DNA from: Bacteroidota bacterium
Lineage (GTDB): Bacteria; Bacteroidota; Bacteroidia; Bacteroidales; Rikenellaceae
Reading direction: 5' to 3'
DNA: 19,277 bases
Assembly: GCA_023443765.1 (NCBI GenBank)
Contig: JAEZTA010000192.1
Coordinates: 1-19,277, forward strand
The position numbers were made by a program, and so were the translations under genes. This document shows positions 8,601-15,067 of this stretch, piece by piece (within the stretch, counting starts at the first letter, position 1; every line of letters starts with the position of its first letter). Under the pieces are notes generated by a model. That model was not told the DNA's origin, did no database searches, and was given only the letters and a program-made list of their open reading frames with translations.

Positions 8601-8945
8601 GACAACCGCTGGACGGGTCCCGGCACGACGAACGAGTATCCCCGCGCGATCTATTCGTACAGCGGCTGGAACGCCAAAAACGGTACGAACCTGCTGACCG
8701 ACGGCTCGTTTATCCGCCTGCGTTCGCTGACGCTGGGCTACACCTTCCCGCAGCGTCTGATCAACAAAATGCACCTGAAGGGCCTGCGGGTCTATGCCCA
8801 GGGCGACAACCTCTTCCTCTGCTCGCGCTATCCCGGTTGGGATCCCGAAACGAGCGTGAACCTCGATCCGCGCTTCTACGGCGAGGATAACGACGGCGTT
8901 CCCCAGCCGCGTCTCTTCAAGGTAGGCCTTAACATCACCTTTTAA
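5613..8945 (+). CDS. SusC/RagA-type TonB-linked outer-membrane transporter with STN domain
   Basis: A 1110-residue outer-membrane beta-barrel that imports glycan or other ligands with energy from TonB. After a signal peptide (ending near ASAAQA, residue 29), residues about 31-103 are an STN domain (SLSVRNATIKAAIERLQKDY), the module that signals to a FecR anti-sigma factor. About 119-193 is a carboxypeptidase-regulatory-like domain (VKGVVKDTSGSPITGATVIV). DEVVVVGYGTQ at 200-210 is the family hallmark before the plug (MSIRGSSSLSASNEPLYVID). The rest is the barrel, ending in KVGLNITF with the terminal Phe needed for barrel insertion. The gene follows sigma and fecR and is 11 nt before susD, so the SusCD complex is probably co-translated. 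The STN domain and the regulator pair strongly suggest trans-envelope signalling. Ligand specificity cannot be read from sequence. Confidence 0.97.
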   Translation: MNKLLPSVKSLITLVAVLCFMFQASAAQAQKVSLSVRNATIKAAIERLQKDYGYSFVIKTKDADVNKTITLDVKDEEIGVVVGKMFAGQNVVSSVEGKMIAIMSAPAKEDPAVRTSANAFVKGVVKDTSGSPITGATVIVDGTTIGATTDLDGSFSVKVGARKDIRLIVSYLGLKTKEVAVGDPAKFYEIRLENDNMALDEVVVVGYGTQRRSLVTNAISQFKPTEENMRSVMSPSELLQGRIAGVSISTSSGNLGSAEKMSIRGSSSLSASNEPLYVIDGIPLSNNSASLYSFGENMSSLATLNLTDIESIEVLKDAASAAIYGSRATNGVVLITTKQGREGKSEIKVNYGFSITQFANRNRREYVDSKQFVEVFNEGVDNYNRQNGFTVNNSGYVKHIQNPYGNMPDTDWLDLITRLGQSHYLDLSFSGGNAKTKYYLSGSYNYQEGVIKTNDISKVNLKSNISHEMFKWLKVGANISGNYLHNNRIPGADLGSTIIGRAVQQRPFDRPYKPNGDYYTGGTDELLLHNAVQILAEETSYTDNYRFIGAFWAEAEIIKGLKVKASYNNDSAYTYDYVYYNQNHPYAADNGRILDRNRFVMTNTIDLYANYDRKIGEDFELGAMVGHSFLKTTSRTSYIDAQNYPSPAFDVASVAANIVGASAGLSEYAIESYFARLSLAYKDRYVVNATIRTDGSSRFAPDSRWGWFPSVSVGWNVSNEPFWAAEKTDLKIRASYGRTGNQDGISNYGWQALINGGVNYGGQSGIAVSSSGNDKLTWETADQYNAGFDLSFLGGKINMIADVYLKNTNNLLYSKPVHATTGETSILSNIGSMRNKGIEFTINTHFNLGKVMWSSSLNIARNVNKLTSLLEDDMLAIGSNRALKIGKTVGSWYIFRKDGIYQYDGEVPQALYDKGVRAGDVKYWDRNGDGDITDDDRIVTGNPNPKFSGGWNNTFKYKGWELSLFFTYSYGNDVFASWMTHASKPGYTRALLKQYADNRWTGPGTTNEYPRAIYSYSGWNAKNGTNLLTDGSFIRLRSLTLGYTFPQRLINKMHLKGLRVYAQGDNLFLCSRYPGWDPETSVNLDPRFYGEDNDGVPQPRLFKVGLNITF

Positions 8946-8956
8946 ATCCGACAATC

Positions 8957-10240
8957 ATGAAATCGTTGCATAAAATTATATTGCTTGCCGTAATGCCCCT
9001 GATGGGAGCCTGCGGCAGTATGCTCGACATCGAGCCGCACTCGGCGGTCTCCCCGACAGTGGTCGGTTCCGGAGACATCGAGGCCCTGCGGGTGGGAATG
9101 TACAGTAAGGTCCAGGAGGGGCCGTCCACCTATTCCTATATTGCTTTCGACCTTTTCGGCGGTGAGCTGATGACCAGCACGGGCCGTCCGATCGACCTGA
9201 TCAATTCGCTTTCCAATGCGCTGCATTCGTTCATCAGCAGTCAGTGGAACGGTTACTACAACGCCCTGATGCAGGTCAACAACGTCATGTCTATCGCCGA
9301 CGGACTTTCCGGTAGCGCCACGCGCAACCGGGTGTTGGGCGAATGCCACTATTTCCGGGCCTACATCTACCTCAGCCTGGTGACCCGTTTCGGCGACGTG
9401 CCCGTCCTGCGTCAGAACACCCAGGACAAGGTTTCCCGCGACCCGGCGTCGGAAGCATGGGCGCTGATCGAGGAGGACCTCGATGCAGCTACGGGCTTCC
9501 TGAACGGACTCTCAGCCGACAGCTACTACTACGTGTCGCCGGCTGCCGTGACCGCATTGAAGGCGCGTGTGAAACTCTACCTGGGCAAGAAGGGCGAAGC
9601 GAAGGAACTGGCCGAAAGCCTGATCACCAATCCGAACTACGCGCTCGACGACTTCGACAAGATTTTCCGCTCGAAAGCCAACAAGGAGGTGATCTTCGCC
9701 TTCTCGTGCCTGACCGAGGACGGCTCGTCGATCAAGATTTCGAATCAGTTCTACTCCTACAACCACCCCAACAAGGGTAGCTACAACTACCGTCCTGCGA
9801 GCGATGTGATGACGATGTATGCCGACAACGACCTGCGTAAGGAGATTTCGATCACCACGCTCGATAACCTGAACTTCATCAACAAGTATCCCAGCGGTCA
9901 GACCGGATCGGACCCCGTGGTCATTTCGCGCCTTGCCGAGATGTACCTGATCAGCGCTGAAGCACAGGGGCTCAACGGAGGTTTGGACCGTCTCAACGAA
10001 TTGCGCGAGAAACGCGGACTGGACAAGGTAAGTCCGTCGAACGAAGCCGACTTCCTCGACGCCGTGCTTCAGGAGCGCCGTCTGGAGTTCCTGGCTGAAG
10101 GTTTCCGCTGGTATGACCTGGTGCGCACCGGAAAGGCTACGCAGACACTCGGTACGAAGGACTACCAGTGCCTGATGCCGCTGCCGAGCCGGGAACTGCT
10201 CTACAACCCGAACCTCAAACCGAATAACCCGGGTTACTAG
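8957..10240 (+). CDS. SusD/RagB-type surface glycan-binding lipoprotein
   Basis: A 427-residue lipoprotein (MKSLHKIILLAVMPLMGAC, Cys19) of the SusD family, which forms a lid on SusC at the cell surface and captures the ligand. The helical TPR-like core shows GYYNALMQVNNVMSIADGLS and then VLGECHYFRAYIYLSLVTRF, the conserved family segment; the C-terminal part has ISRLAEMYLISAEAQGL and LQERRLEFLAEGFRWYDLVR, then MPLPSRELLYNPNLKPNNPG, the usual end. It is shorter than most SusD proteins (often 450-600 residues), which suggests trimmed binding loops and perhaps a small ligand. It lies directly after susC. Confidence 0.96.
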   Translation: MKSLHKIILLAVMPLMGACGSMLDIEPHSAVSPTVVGSGDIEALRVGMYSKVQEGPSTYSYIAFDLFGGELMTSTGRPIDLINSLSNALHSFISSQWNGYYNALMQVNNVMSIADGLSGSATRNRVLGECHYFRAYIYLSLVTRFGDVPVLRQNTQDKVSRDPASEAWALIEEDLDAATGFLNGLSADSYYYVSPAAVTALKARVKLYLGKKGEAKELAESLITNPNYALDDFDKIFRSKANKEVIFAFSCLTEDGSSIKISNQFYSYNHPNKGSYNYRPASDVMTMYADNDLRKEISITTLDNLNFINKYPSGQTGSDPVVISRLAEMYLISAEAQGLNGGLDRLNELREKRGLDKVSPSNEADFLDAVLQERRLEFLAEGFRWYDLVRTGKATQTLGTKDYQCLMPLPSRELLYNPNLKPNNPGY

Positions 10241-10254
10241 CAGAATTGTCCAAA

Positions 10255-11220
10255 ATGCATAAAACGATGAAAACGATGAAAACATACAGATATATGATCG
10301 GGATGCTGTTGTGCGTGTGGCTGCTTGCCGCATGCGACAACTCGAACCGTTTCGACGAATATGCCAAATTCGACACGACCGCCGAGACGGCCTGGGGACA
10401 GAGCATCGTCGACGGGTCGAACGGATATGTGGCCCACGTGAAGAGCGACAAAACCTACAACCTGGCTAACGGCGTGGATGTGCTGGAGATGGCTTTCCTG
10501 GCCGACGACGGACTTGCCATGCAGATGTTCCTCTTCAAAATCGCCCTGAGCGACCAGATCACCCTGCGCACGACGCTTGCCAACGACAAAAACACGGTCG
10601 GCGTCGGACAGACGATCATGAAGCAGCTTGAAGCGATGCAGAAGAACGGAAAGAAGGTGTTGGGCGGCACGAACGCCGACTTCTTCAATACGACGACCTA
10701 CATTCCCTACGGCGTATGCTACCGCGACGGTGTGGCTGTGAAGACTTCGTTCAGCCGCGAGGACTGCAATGTCTTTGCCGTATTGAAGAACAACGAGGCG
10801 CACTGCTACACCGTCGAGGACTACACCGCAAACAAAGACCAGATCCGCGAGGCGGTCTGCGGCCGCAGCACGCTGCTGCTGAAGAACGGCGAGCAGCTGG
10901 GCCAGAGCTCCAACACGATGCCCGCTGCGACGATGGAGCCGCGTACCGCAATCGGCGTATCGGAGGACGGTAAAGAGGTCTACCTGATGGTCGTGGACGG
11001 CCGTAATTTCTACTATTCGAACGGCGCCGACCTGCTGGACCTGATGAACCTGATGTCGGCCTGCGGCGCCAGCGATGCTTTGAACCTCGACGGCGGCGGT
11101 TCCTCGACCTTCATTGCCAAGGACGTTGAATCGGGCGAACTGAAGCTGTTGAACTGGCCGACCGACAACGGAGGCGTCATGCGCGCCGTAGCCACCGGCC
11201 TGGCGATTGTTGAACAATAA
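10255..11220 (+). CDS. Phosphodiester glycosidase (NAGPA/DUF2233) lipoprotein
   Basis: A lipoprotein of about 321 residues; MIGMLLCVWLLAAC puts the acylated Cys at residue 27. The rest is one NAGPA-type domain, the family of the human mannose 6-phosphate uncovering enzyme, which removes GlcNAc from a GlcNAc-1-phosphate diester. Hallmarks are GGTNADFFNTTTYIPYGVCY, then PRTAIGVSEDGKEVYLMVVD and the signature ALNLDGGGSSTF near the C-terminus. The likely role is hydrolysis of a sugar-phosphodiester bond in the ligand captured by SusD, at the outer membrane. An alternative TTG lies at 10246 and later in-frame ATGs at 10267 and 10276; I chose the first ATG, but any of them leaves the lipoprotein signal usable. 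It follows susD by 14 nt, in the same operon. A second family member is encoded at 14065-14907. The substrate is unproven. Confidence 0.88.
   Translation: MHKTMKTMKTYRYMIGMLLCVWLLAACDNSNRFDEYAKFDTTAETAWGQSIVDGSNGYVAHVKSDKTYNLANGVDVLEMAFLADDGLAMQMFLFKIALSDQITLRTTLANDKNTVGVGQTIMKQLEAMQKNGKKVLGGTNADFFNTTTYIPYGVCYRDGVAVKTSFSREDCNVFAVLKNNEAHCYTVEDYTANKDQIREAVCGRSTLLLKNGEQLGQSSNTMPAATMEPRTAIGVSEDGKEVYLMVVDGRNFYYSNGADLLDLMNLMSACGASDALNLDGGGSSTFIAKDVESGELKLLNWPTDNGGVMRAVATGLAIVEQ
10261..10278 (+). repeat. Tandem 9-bp repeat creating stacked start codons
   Basis: AAAACGATG occurs twice in tandem, so the gene has in-frame ATGs at 10255, 10267 and 10276, giving an M-K-T-M-K-T start. The repeat length is a multiple of three, so copy change would not break the frame. 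It makes the exact start uncertain. Confidence 0.6.
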
Positions 11221-11232
11221 ACGACGGAACAG

Positions 11233-12993
11233 ATGAAAAAGATATTTCAATACCTGCTCCTGACTGCCGCATGTGCGGCGTTCGGAGCCTGTCAGGACTT
11301 CAGCGACGATTCGGCTTTCACGCCCGAAACGCCTGAACTATCGTTCGTAGAGGAGAGCATCGTGGCCGAGAAGGGAACCAAGGATTACGAACTCTCGATC
11401 AAATCGAACCTTCCGTGGCGTATCGAAGCCGACAAGGACTGGGTGACGTTCGATCCTTCGTACGGACAGGGCGACGCCACGATCACGGTGACGGTGGCTG
11501 CCAACCGCACGCTCAACGAGCGTACGGCGACCATCTCGGCCTATGTCATCAAGGGTGAGAACACCACCCTGCCTGTGAAGCAGGCAGCCGCGAGCGCTTC
11601 GGACCTCGCGACAAACTATTATGTCAAGGTCGACGGCAAGGAGACGAACGACGGTCTGAGCTGGGAGACAGCCACTTCGCTGGCCAACGCCATCGAACTG
11701 GCCATGAACGGCGACGTGATCCACGTGGCAGCCGGTTCCTACGTGCCTTCGGTTCCGCTGACGGGCATGAAGACCGCGCTGGACAATACGTTCGAAATCC
11801 ACAGTAACTTCTCGATGATCGGCGGCTATCCGGCCGATGCGACCGAGGGGGCTGTGGCCGATCCTGCTGTGAACGAGACGATCCTCGACGGTAACAAGGC
11901 CGTCTGCCACGTCGTTACGGTAACGGCGACCAAGATGGCCGACATGAAGGCTACGCTCAACGGCTTTACGATCAAGAACGGTTCGTCGCAGTTCAGTACG
12001 GTGGGAAGCACGACGATCAACGGCGTGAAGTTCTACCAGAGTTACGGTGCGGGCATGTTCATCGGCAACGCGACGGTGGACATCCTGAACTGCAAGATCA
12101 TCGACAATACGGATATTCGTATGGCTGCCGTGCGCGTGGATGCCGGTGCCGAGGCGCTGTTCGACAACTGCGTGATTTCCGACAACGCGACCAAGTCGAC
12201 GACGACGTACAACTGCGGCGGCCTGTGGGCTGACGGTTGCAAACTGCTGCGGATCAACAACTGTACGTTCAATAATAACAAGGCATCGGGCGTAGCTCCC
12301 TGTATCTACATTTTCGGCGATACGGGCGGCAAGACCAACGTGTTGATCAGCAACACCACAATCTCGGGCAACAGCGTCAGTCCGGAGCATGCGACCCGAA
12401 ACGGTGGCGGTATCTATGTCCGCGAGAGCGGTAACCTGGTGATGGTGAACTCGACGATCTACGGCAACAATGCCGGTAAGGGTGCGGGTGTCGCAGTCTA
12501 CGGTTCTGCCGCGAAGCCGAGCAAGGCTGTCATCGTAAGCTGTACGTTCTCGGCCAACACCAACGTGTCGGCTGCAAGCGGCCCGGGTATCCAGCAGGCA
12601 AACGCCAACGGAACCGTGGAGGTTTACAATACACTGGTTGCAGGCAACTCACAAGGTGGTGCAGAAGACAACGTCGTATGGGCCGGCAGCAACTACAAGA
12701 TTGCCAACACGATTATCGGCAACACGGTTTACAACGCCGAAGGCGGAACGGTTGCAGGTGCGGTATTCGACCCGGCCAAGATGCTCAGCCCGCTGGGCGA
12801 GAACGGCGGCGTGACGAAGACCTGCGTGCTGCTCAGCGACGGAAATCCCGCCCGCCAGTACGGTATGGCTGCTTCGGACCTGCAGATCCTGGGTGAAACC
12901 CTCGATCCGGCATTCGGAAGCGCAATCAGCACGGTCGACCAGATCGGCGGATCGCGTACGGGCAAGACGGTGATCGGAGCCGTCGTGAAATAA
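11233..12993 (+). CDS. BACON-domain lipoprotein with right-handed beta-helix
   Basis: A 586-residue lipoprotein; MKKIFQYLLLTAACAAFGAC puts the lipid on Cys20. Residues about 35-117 are a BACON domain (IKSNLPWRIEADKDWVTFDP is characteristic). From about 125 there is a parallel beta-helix region like pectate-lyase and chondroitinase-B folds: YYVKVDGKETNDGLSWETAT, then GDVIHVAAGSYVPS and a series of short rungs such as FDNCVISDNATKSTTTYNCG, INNCTFNNNKASG, ISNTTISGNSVS and VNSTIYGNNAGKG. Such proteins are surface glycan binders or lyases; I see no catalytic set that identifies a lyase family. It is the last gene before the terminator at 13007 and probably helps hold or process the glycan outside the cell. 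Its first domain is the same type as in the DUF4886 protein at the other end of the locus. Confidence 0.85.
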   Translation: MKKIFQYLLLTAACAAFGACQDFSDDSAFTPETPELSFVEESIVAEKGTKDYELSIKSNLPWRIEADKDWVTFDPSYGQGDATITVTVAANRTLNERTATISAYVIKGENTTLPVKQAAASASDLATNYYVKVDGKETNDGLSWETATSLANAIELAMNGDVIHVAAGSYVPSVPLTGMKTALDNTFEIHSNFSMIGGYPADATEGAVADPAVNETILDGNKAVCHVVTVTATKMADMKATLNGFTIKNGSSQFSTVGSTTINGVKFYQSYGAGMFIGNATVDILNCKIIDNTDIRMAAVRVDAGAEALFDNCVISDNATKSTTTYNCGGLWADGCKLLRINNCTFNNNKASGVAPCIYIFGDTGGKTNVLISNTTISGNSVSPEHATRNGGGIYVRESGNLVMVNSTIYGNNAGKGAGVAVYGSAAKPSKAVIVSCTFSANTNVSAASGPGIQQANANGTVEVYNTLVAGNSQGGAEDNVVWAGSNYKIANTIIGNTVYNAEGGTVAGAVFDPAKMLSPLGENGGVTKTCVLLSDGNPARQYGMAASDLQILGETLDPAFGSAISTVDQIGGSRTGKTVIGAVVK

Positions 12994-13006
12994 GGTTATT
13001 CACAGG

Positions 13007-13046
13007 GGGCCTATCGGCGTGTCCGGTAGGCCCTTTTTAATTTTTT
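13007..13046 (+). terminator. Strong Rho-independent terminator closing the Sus-like operon
   Basis: GGGCCTATCGG (13007-13017) pairs with CCGGTAGGCCC (13023-13033), an 11-bp stem with one T-G wobble and a 5-base loop, followed by TTTTTAATTTTTT (13034-13046). It ends 13 nt after the beta-helix stop codon and stands only 5 nt before the next ATG, so it also sits in the leader of the TIM-barrel gene. Confidence 0.88.
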
Positions 13047-13051
13047 GAACG

Positions 13052-13984
13052 ATGAAATCATTGAAAACTGCGCTGTTACTGCTCGTCCTCGTGATCGGGG
13101 TTCCGGCGTTTGCCGGACAGCCTGCGCCGCGGCTGAAGGTAGGCTCCTCGTCCGGAATTTTCGGGCCGGTTTCCAACTGGACCTACGAAACCTTTGCCGA
13201 GGCGAAGAAGGCCGGCATCGACGCCATCGAGATCAGCTCGTCGAAGTTGTTCCTGGACAAGGAGATGACCGACGACAAGCAGATCGAAGCGCGCTGCCGC
13301 CAGTTGAAACGCGACCTCAAACGTGCCGGGATCGAAATCTGGTCGGTGCATATGCCTTACGGCAAGGAGATCGACATTTCACAGACGGACGAGGCCGTGC
13401 GGCAGAAGAGCGTCGAACTGAACCGCCGCGTGTTGCGGTTTTGCAGGATTCTTTCGCCCCGGATCGTGCTGTTCCACCCGAGCTGGTATCTGGGCCACGG
13501 GGAACGCGACGCGCGGATCGCCCAGCTGGTGCGGTCGGTCGGGGAGTTGCTTCCCGATGCGAAGAAGATCGGCGCCGAAATGGTTATCGAGAACATGCTG
13601 GGCTACGAGCTGGTGAAGGACGAGAACTACGAGCGCCCGCTGAACCGGACGGTCGAAGAGGTCGTACACATCATGTCGCTGATGCCCAAAGAGGTGAATG
13701 CCGCTGTCGATACCAACCATATCGACAATCCGGAGCTGCTGATCAAGGCGCTCGGGACGCGCGTGAAGACGATTCACGTCAGCGACGGCGACGGTCGCAA
13801 CGAGTGTCACGAACTGCCGTGGCACGGTCGGGGCGACAACGACTGGGTGGCTGTGCTGAAGGCGTTGTACGAGGATGCCCACTATAAGGGTATCTTTATG
13901 TACGAGGTCAGGAAGGCGGAATTCCCCGAATTGAAAGCTTGTTACGACAAGATGTACGAACAGTACGTGCAGTCGAAGCAATAA
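13052..13984 (+). CDS. Secreted sugar phosphate isomerase/epimerase-like TIM-barrel protein
   Basis: A 310-residue protein of the xylose-isomerase-like/AP-endonuclease-2 TIM-barrel superfamily. A signal peptide (MKSLKTALLLLVLVIGVPAF, cut near AFAG) places it in the periplasm or outside. Strands carry the usual metal-site residues: Glu60 (DAIEIS), His100 (WSVHMPYG), His142 (VLFHPSWY), Glu180 (VIENMLGY), Asp220 and His223 (VDTNHID), His242 (IHVSDGDG) and Glu285 (MYEVR). Such folds isomerise, epimerise or dehydrate sugars with a divalent metal; the reaction here is unknown. It probably acts on sugars freed by the neighbouring locus, but this is inferred from position. It has no visible promoter of its own: it starts 5 nt after a strong terminator, so it depends on readthrough or an unseen promoter. 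Confidence 0.86.
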   Translation: MKSLKTALLLLVLVIGVPAFAGQPAPRLKVGSSSGIFGPVSNWTYETFAEAKKAGIDAIEISSSKLFLDKEMTDDKQIEARCRQLKRDLKRAGIEIWSVHMPYGKEIDISQTDEAVRQKSVELNRRVLRFCRILSPRIVLFHPSWYLGHGERDARIAQLVRSVGELLPDAKKIGAEMVIENMLGYELVKDENYERPLNRTVEEVVHIMSLMPKEVNAAVDTNHIDNPELLIKALGTRVKTIHVSDGDGRNECHELPWHGRGDNDWVAVLKALYEDAHYKGIFMYEVRKAEFPELKACYDKMYEQYVQSKQ

Positions 13985-14005
13985 AAAGGTGTTAAGGTTA
14001 ATGGG

Positions 14006-14043
14006 AACGCGGTTTGATGAAACTTCATCAAACCGCGTTTTTT
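14006..14043 (+). terminator. Rho-independent terminator after the TIM-barrel gene
   Basis: AACGCGGTTTGATGA (14006-14020) pairs perfectly with TCATCAAACCGCGTT (14025-14039) around a 4-base loop, a 15-bp stem, with the T-run 14038-14043 at its end. It lies between two convergent genes; on the minus strand the stem is not followed by a T-run, so it serves mainly the plus strand. Confidence 0.88.
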
Positions 14044-14064
14044 GATTCCGGGGTCGCTTGCCGG

Positions 14065-14907
14065 TTACTTGCGGACCACGATGCAGTTGGGGACGCTGCG
14101 TTCGCCTTCGTGGTCGAAGCGGCGGTTGTCGTAGGGGTGGTTGAGCACGCCTTCCCTGGCGGTCCAGAGCGTCGAGGAGCCGCCGCCGTCGAGGTTCAGC
14201 GCCTCGACGAGCCCCAGTTGGCGGGCGATGTAGGCCGTCTCGGCAATGGTTGCGCCGTCGCCCTGGCCCTTGAAACGTCCGTCGATGACGGCCATCACGA
14301 CCGTGCCGTCGGCGCGCTTGCCGATCAGCGTGCGGGGGTGGCGTCGGGTGTAGAAGCTGTCGCCGGAGGTGTATTCGACCAATTTCCCGTCATTGATCAG
14401 CACGGGACCCGAGGCCAGCGCCGAGCGGTAGCGGCGCGCTACGTCGGCATATTGCGTCGTGTCGCAGGGGAAAATATCCATCTTGCGGCCCTTCTTGTCC
14501 TTGAAAGCCACGACGCCGTTGGTGCGGATCAGTTCTTCGGGAATGGTGTGGCCCACGATCTTCTTGTCCAGCAGCACGAAGGTGACCGGGGCGAAGGTCT
14601 TGACGTTGAAGTAGCTGCCGTTGACGGCGATTTCGGCTCCGGCGGCTTTGCCCAGTGCACTCGTGGCCTCGGCCTTATGGTCGAGGTGGACGATGGCGGT
14701 CGTGAAACTGCGGCCGGGGTAGGTGGCGACAGAGATGCTCTGACACGAGCCGAACATGTCGATCTGCGCATAGCGGCATTCGGCGCCGTCACCCAGGTCG
14801 GTCGTGCGCCATTCGGCAGTTGCGAATGCAATCGAGTCGCGGGGAGTCTGCGCCGCGGCGCTCAGGGAACAGAGGAGCGCCAAGGCTCCCAACAGGGTTT
14901 TGTTCAT
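14065..14907 (-). CDS. Secreted phosphodiester glycosidase (NAGPA/DUF2233) family protein
   Basis: A protein of about 280 residues with a signal peptide lacking a lipobox Cys (MNKTLLGALALLCSLSAAAQ), so probably periplasmic. Family hallmarks are AEIAVNGSYFNVKTFAPVTF, then RHPRTLIGKRADGTVVMAVI, DGRFKGQGDGATIAETAYIA and EALNLDGGGSSTLW. It should cleave a sugar phosphodiester or act on a related sugar ester. The longer in-frame start, a GTG at 14934, overlaps the -7 box of the promoter found here, so ATG 14907 is preferred. The gene is convergent with the Sus-like locus and has its own promoter, so it is probably expressed separately, though it may complete the same degradation path. It is distinct from the lipoprotein at 10255: the two share only the motif blocks. 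Confidence 0.88.
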   Translation of the reverse strand: MNKTLLGALALLCSLSAAAQTPRDSIAFATAEWRTTDLGDGAECRYAQIDMFGSCQSISVATYPGRSFTTAIVHLDHKAEATSALGKAAGAEIAVNGSYFNVKTFAPVTFVLLDKKIVGHTIPEELIRTNGVVAFKDKKGRKMDIFPCDTTQYADVARRYRSALASGPVLINDGKLVEYTSGDSFYTRRHPRTLIGKRADGTVVMAVIDGRFKGQGDGATIAETAYIARQLGLVEALNLDGGGSSTLWTAREGVLNHPYDNRRFDHEGERSVPNCIVVRK

Positions 14908-14933
14908 GGTTTTGGTAAACGAGTTAGTATCCA

Positions 14934-14965
14934 CAAATTTACGGATTTAGCGCCGATTTAGCAAG
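14934..14965 (-). promoter_or_regulatory. Bacteroidota-type promoter of the secreted NAGPA-family gene
   Basis: On the minus strand, CTTG (14965-14962) and TAAATTTG (14941-14934) are 20 nt apart, an almost exact -33/-7 pair. Transcription would begin near 14929, some 20 nt ahead of the ATG at 14907, which settles that start. A run of eight A lies just upstream on this strand and could act as an UP-like element. Confidence 0.72.
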
Positions 14966-14985
14966 CCTGCGGGCTGCTTTTTTTT
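14961..14985 (+). terminator. Terminator-like hairpin facing the plus strand
   Basis: GC-AGCC / GGCT-GC with one bulged A and a 4-base loop (14961-14977) is followed by eight T (14978-14985). No plus-strand gene precedes it, so it may stop antisense transcription through the minus-strand gene, or be chance: it overlaps that gene's -33 box. Confidence 0.3.
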
Positions 14986-15013
14986 CTCGAAAATGACGGT
15001 TGGAGCAGGTCCC

Positions 15014-15043
15014 AAAAAAGAGCCTCCGGATATCCGGAGGCTC
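15014..15043 (-). terminator. Rho-independent terminator of the DUF1573-nfnAB-lipocalin cluster
   Basis: A perfect palindrome GAGCCTCCGG-ATAT-CCGGAGGCTC (15020-15043) forms a 10-bp GC-rich stem. On the minus strand it is followed by six T (15019-15014). It lies 25 nt after the lipocalin stop codon and marks the end of the minus-strand cluster. On the plus strand the T-run is poor. Confidence 0.88.
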
Positions 15044-15067
15044 CCTTGTTTTTCGGACCGGGGCCGG

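Noticed and set aside
5643..8954. A 1103-codon open frame on the minus strand, antisense to nearly all of susC
   Set aside because: It is rich in Arg, Val, Asp and His, has no domain I recognise, and mirrors the codon use of a GC-rich susC whose forward frame is fully explained. Long antisense frames of the same kind lie under the DUF4886, NAGPA and beta-helix genes, so this is a compositional shadow.
12100..12500. Repeated short motifs in the beta-helix gene as a DNA repeat or recombination array
   Set aside because: The repetition is at protein level (rungs with Asn/Thr/Ser turns) and the DNA copies differ, so it is a structural repeat and not a DNA repeat array.
14908..14934. GTG start at 14934 for the secreted NAGPA-family protein
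   Set aside because: The GTG overlaps the last base of a good -7 promoter box, so it would not be in the transcript; ATG 14907 gives a clean signal peptide.
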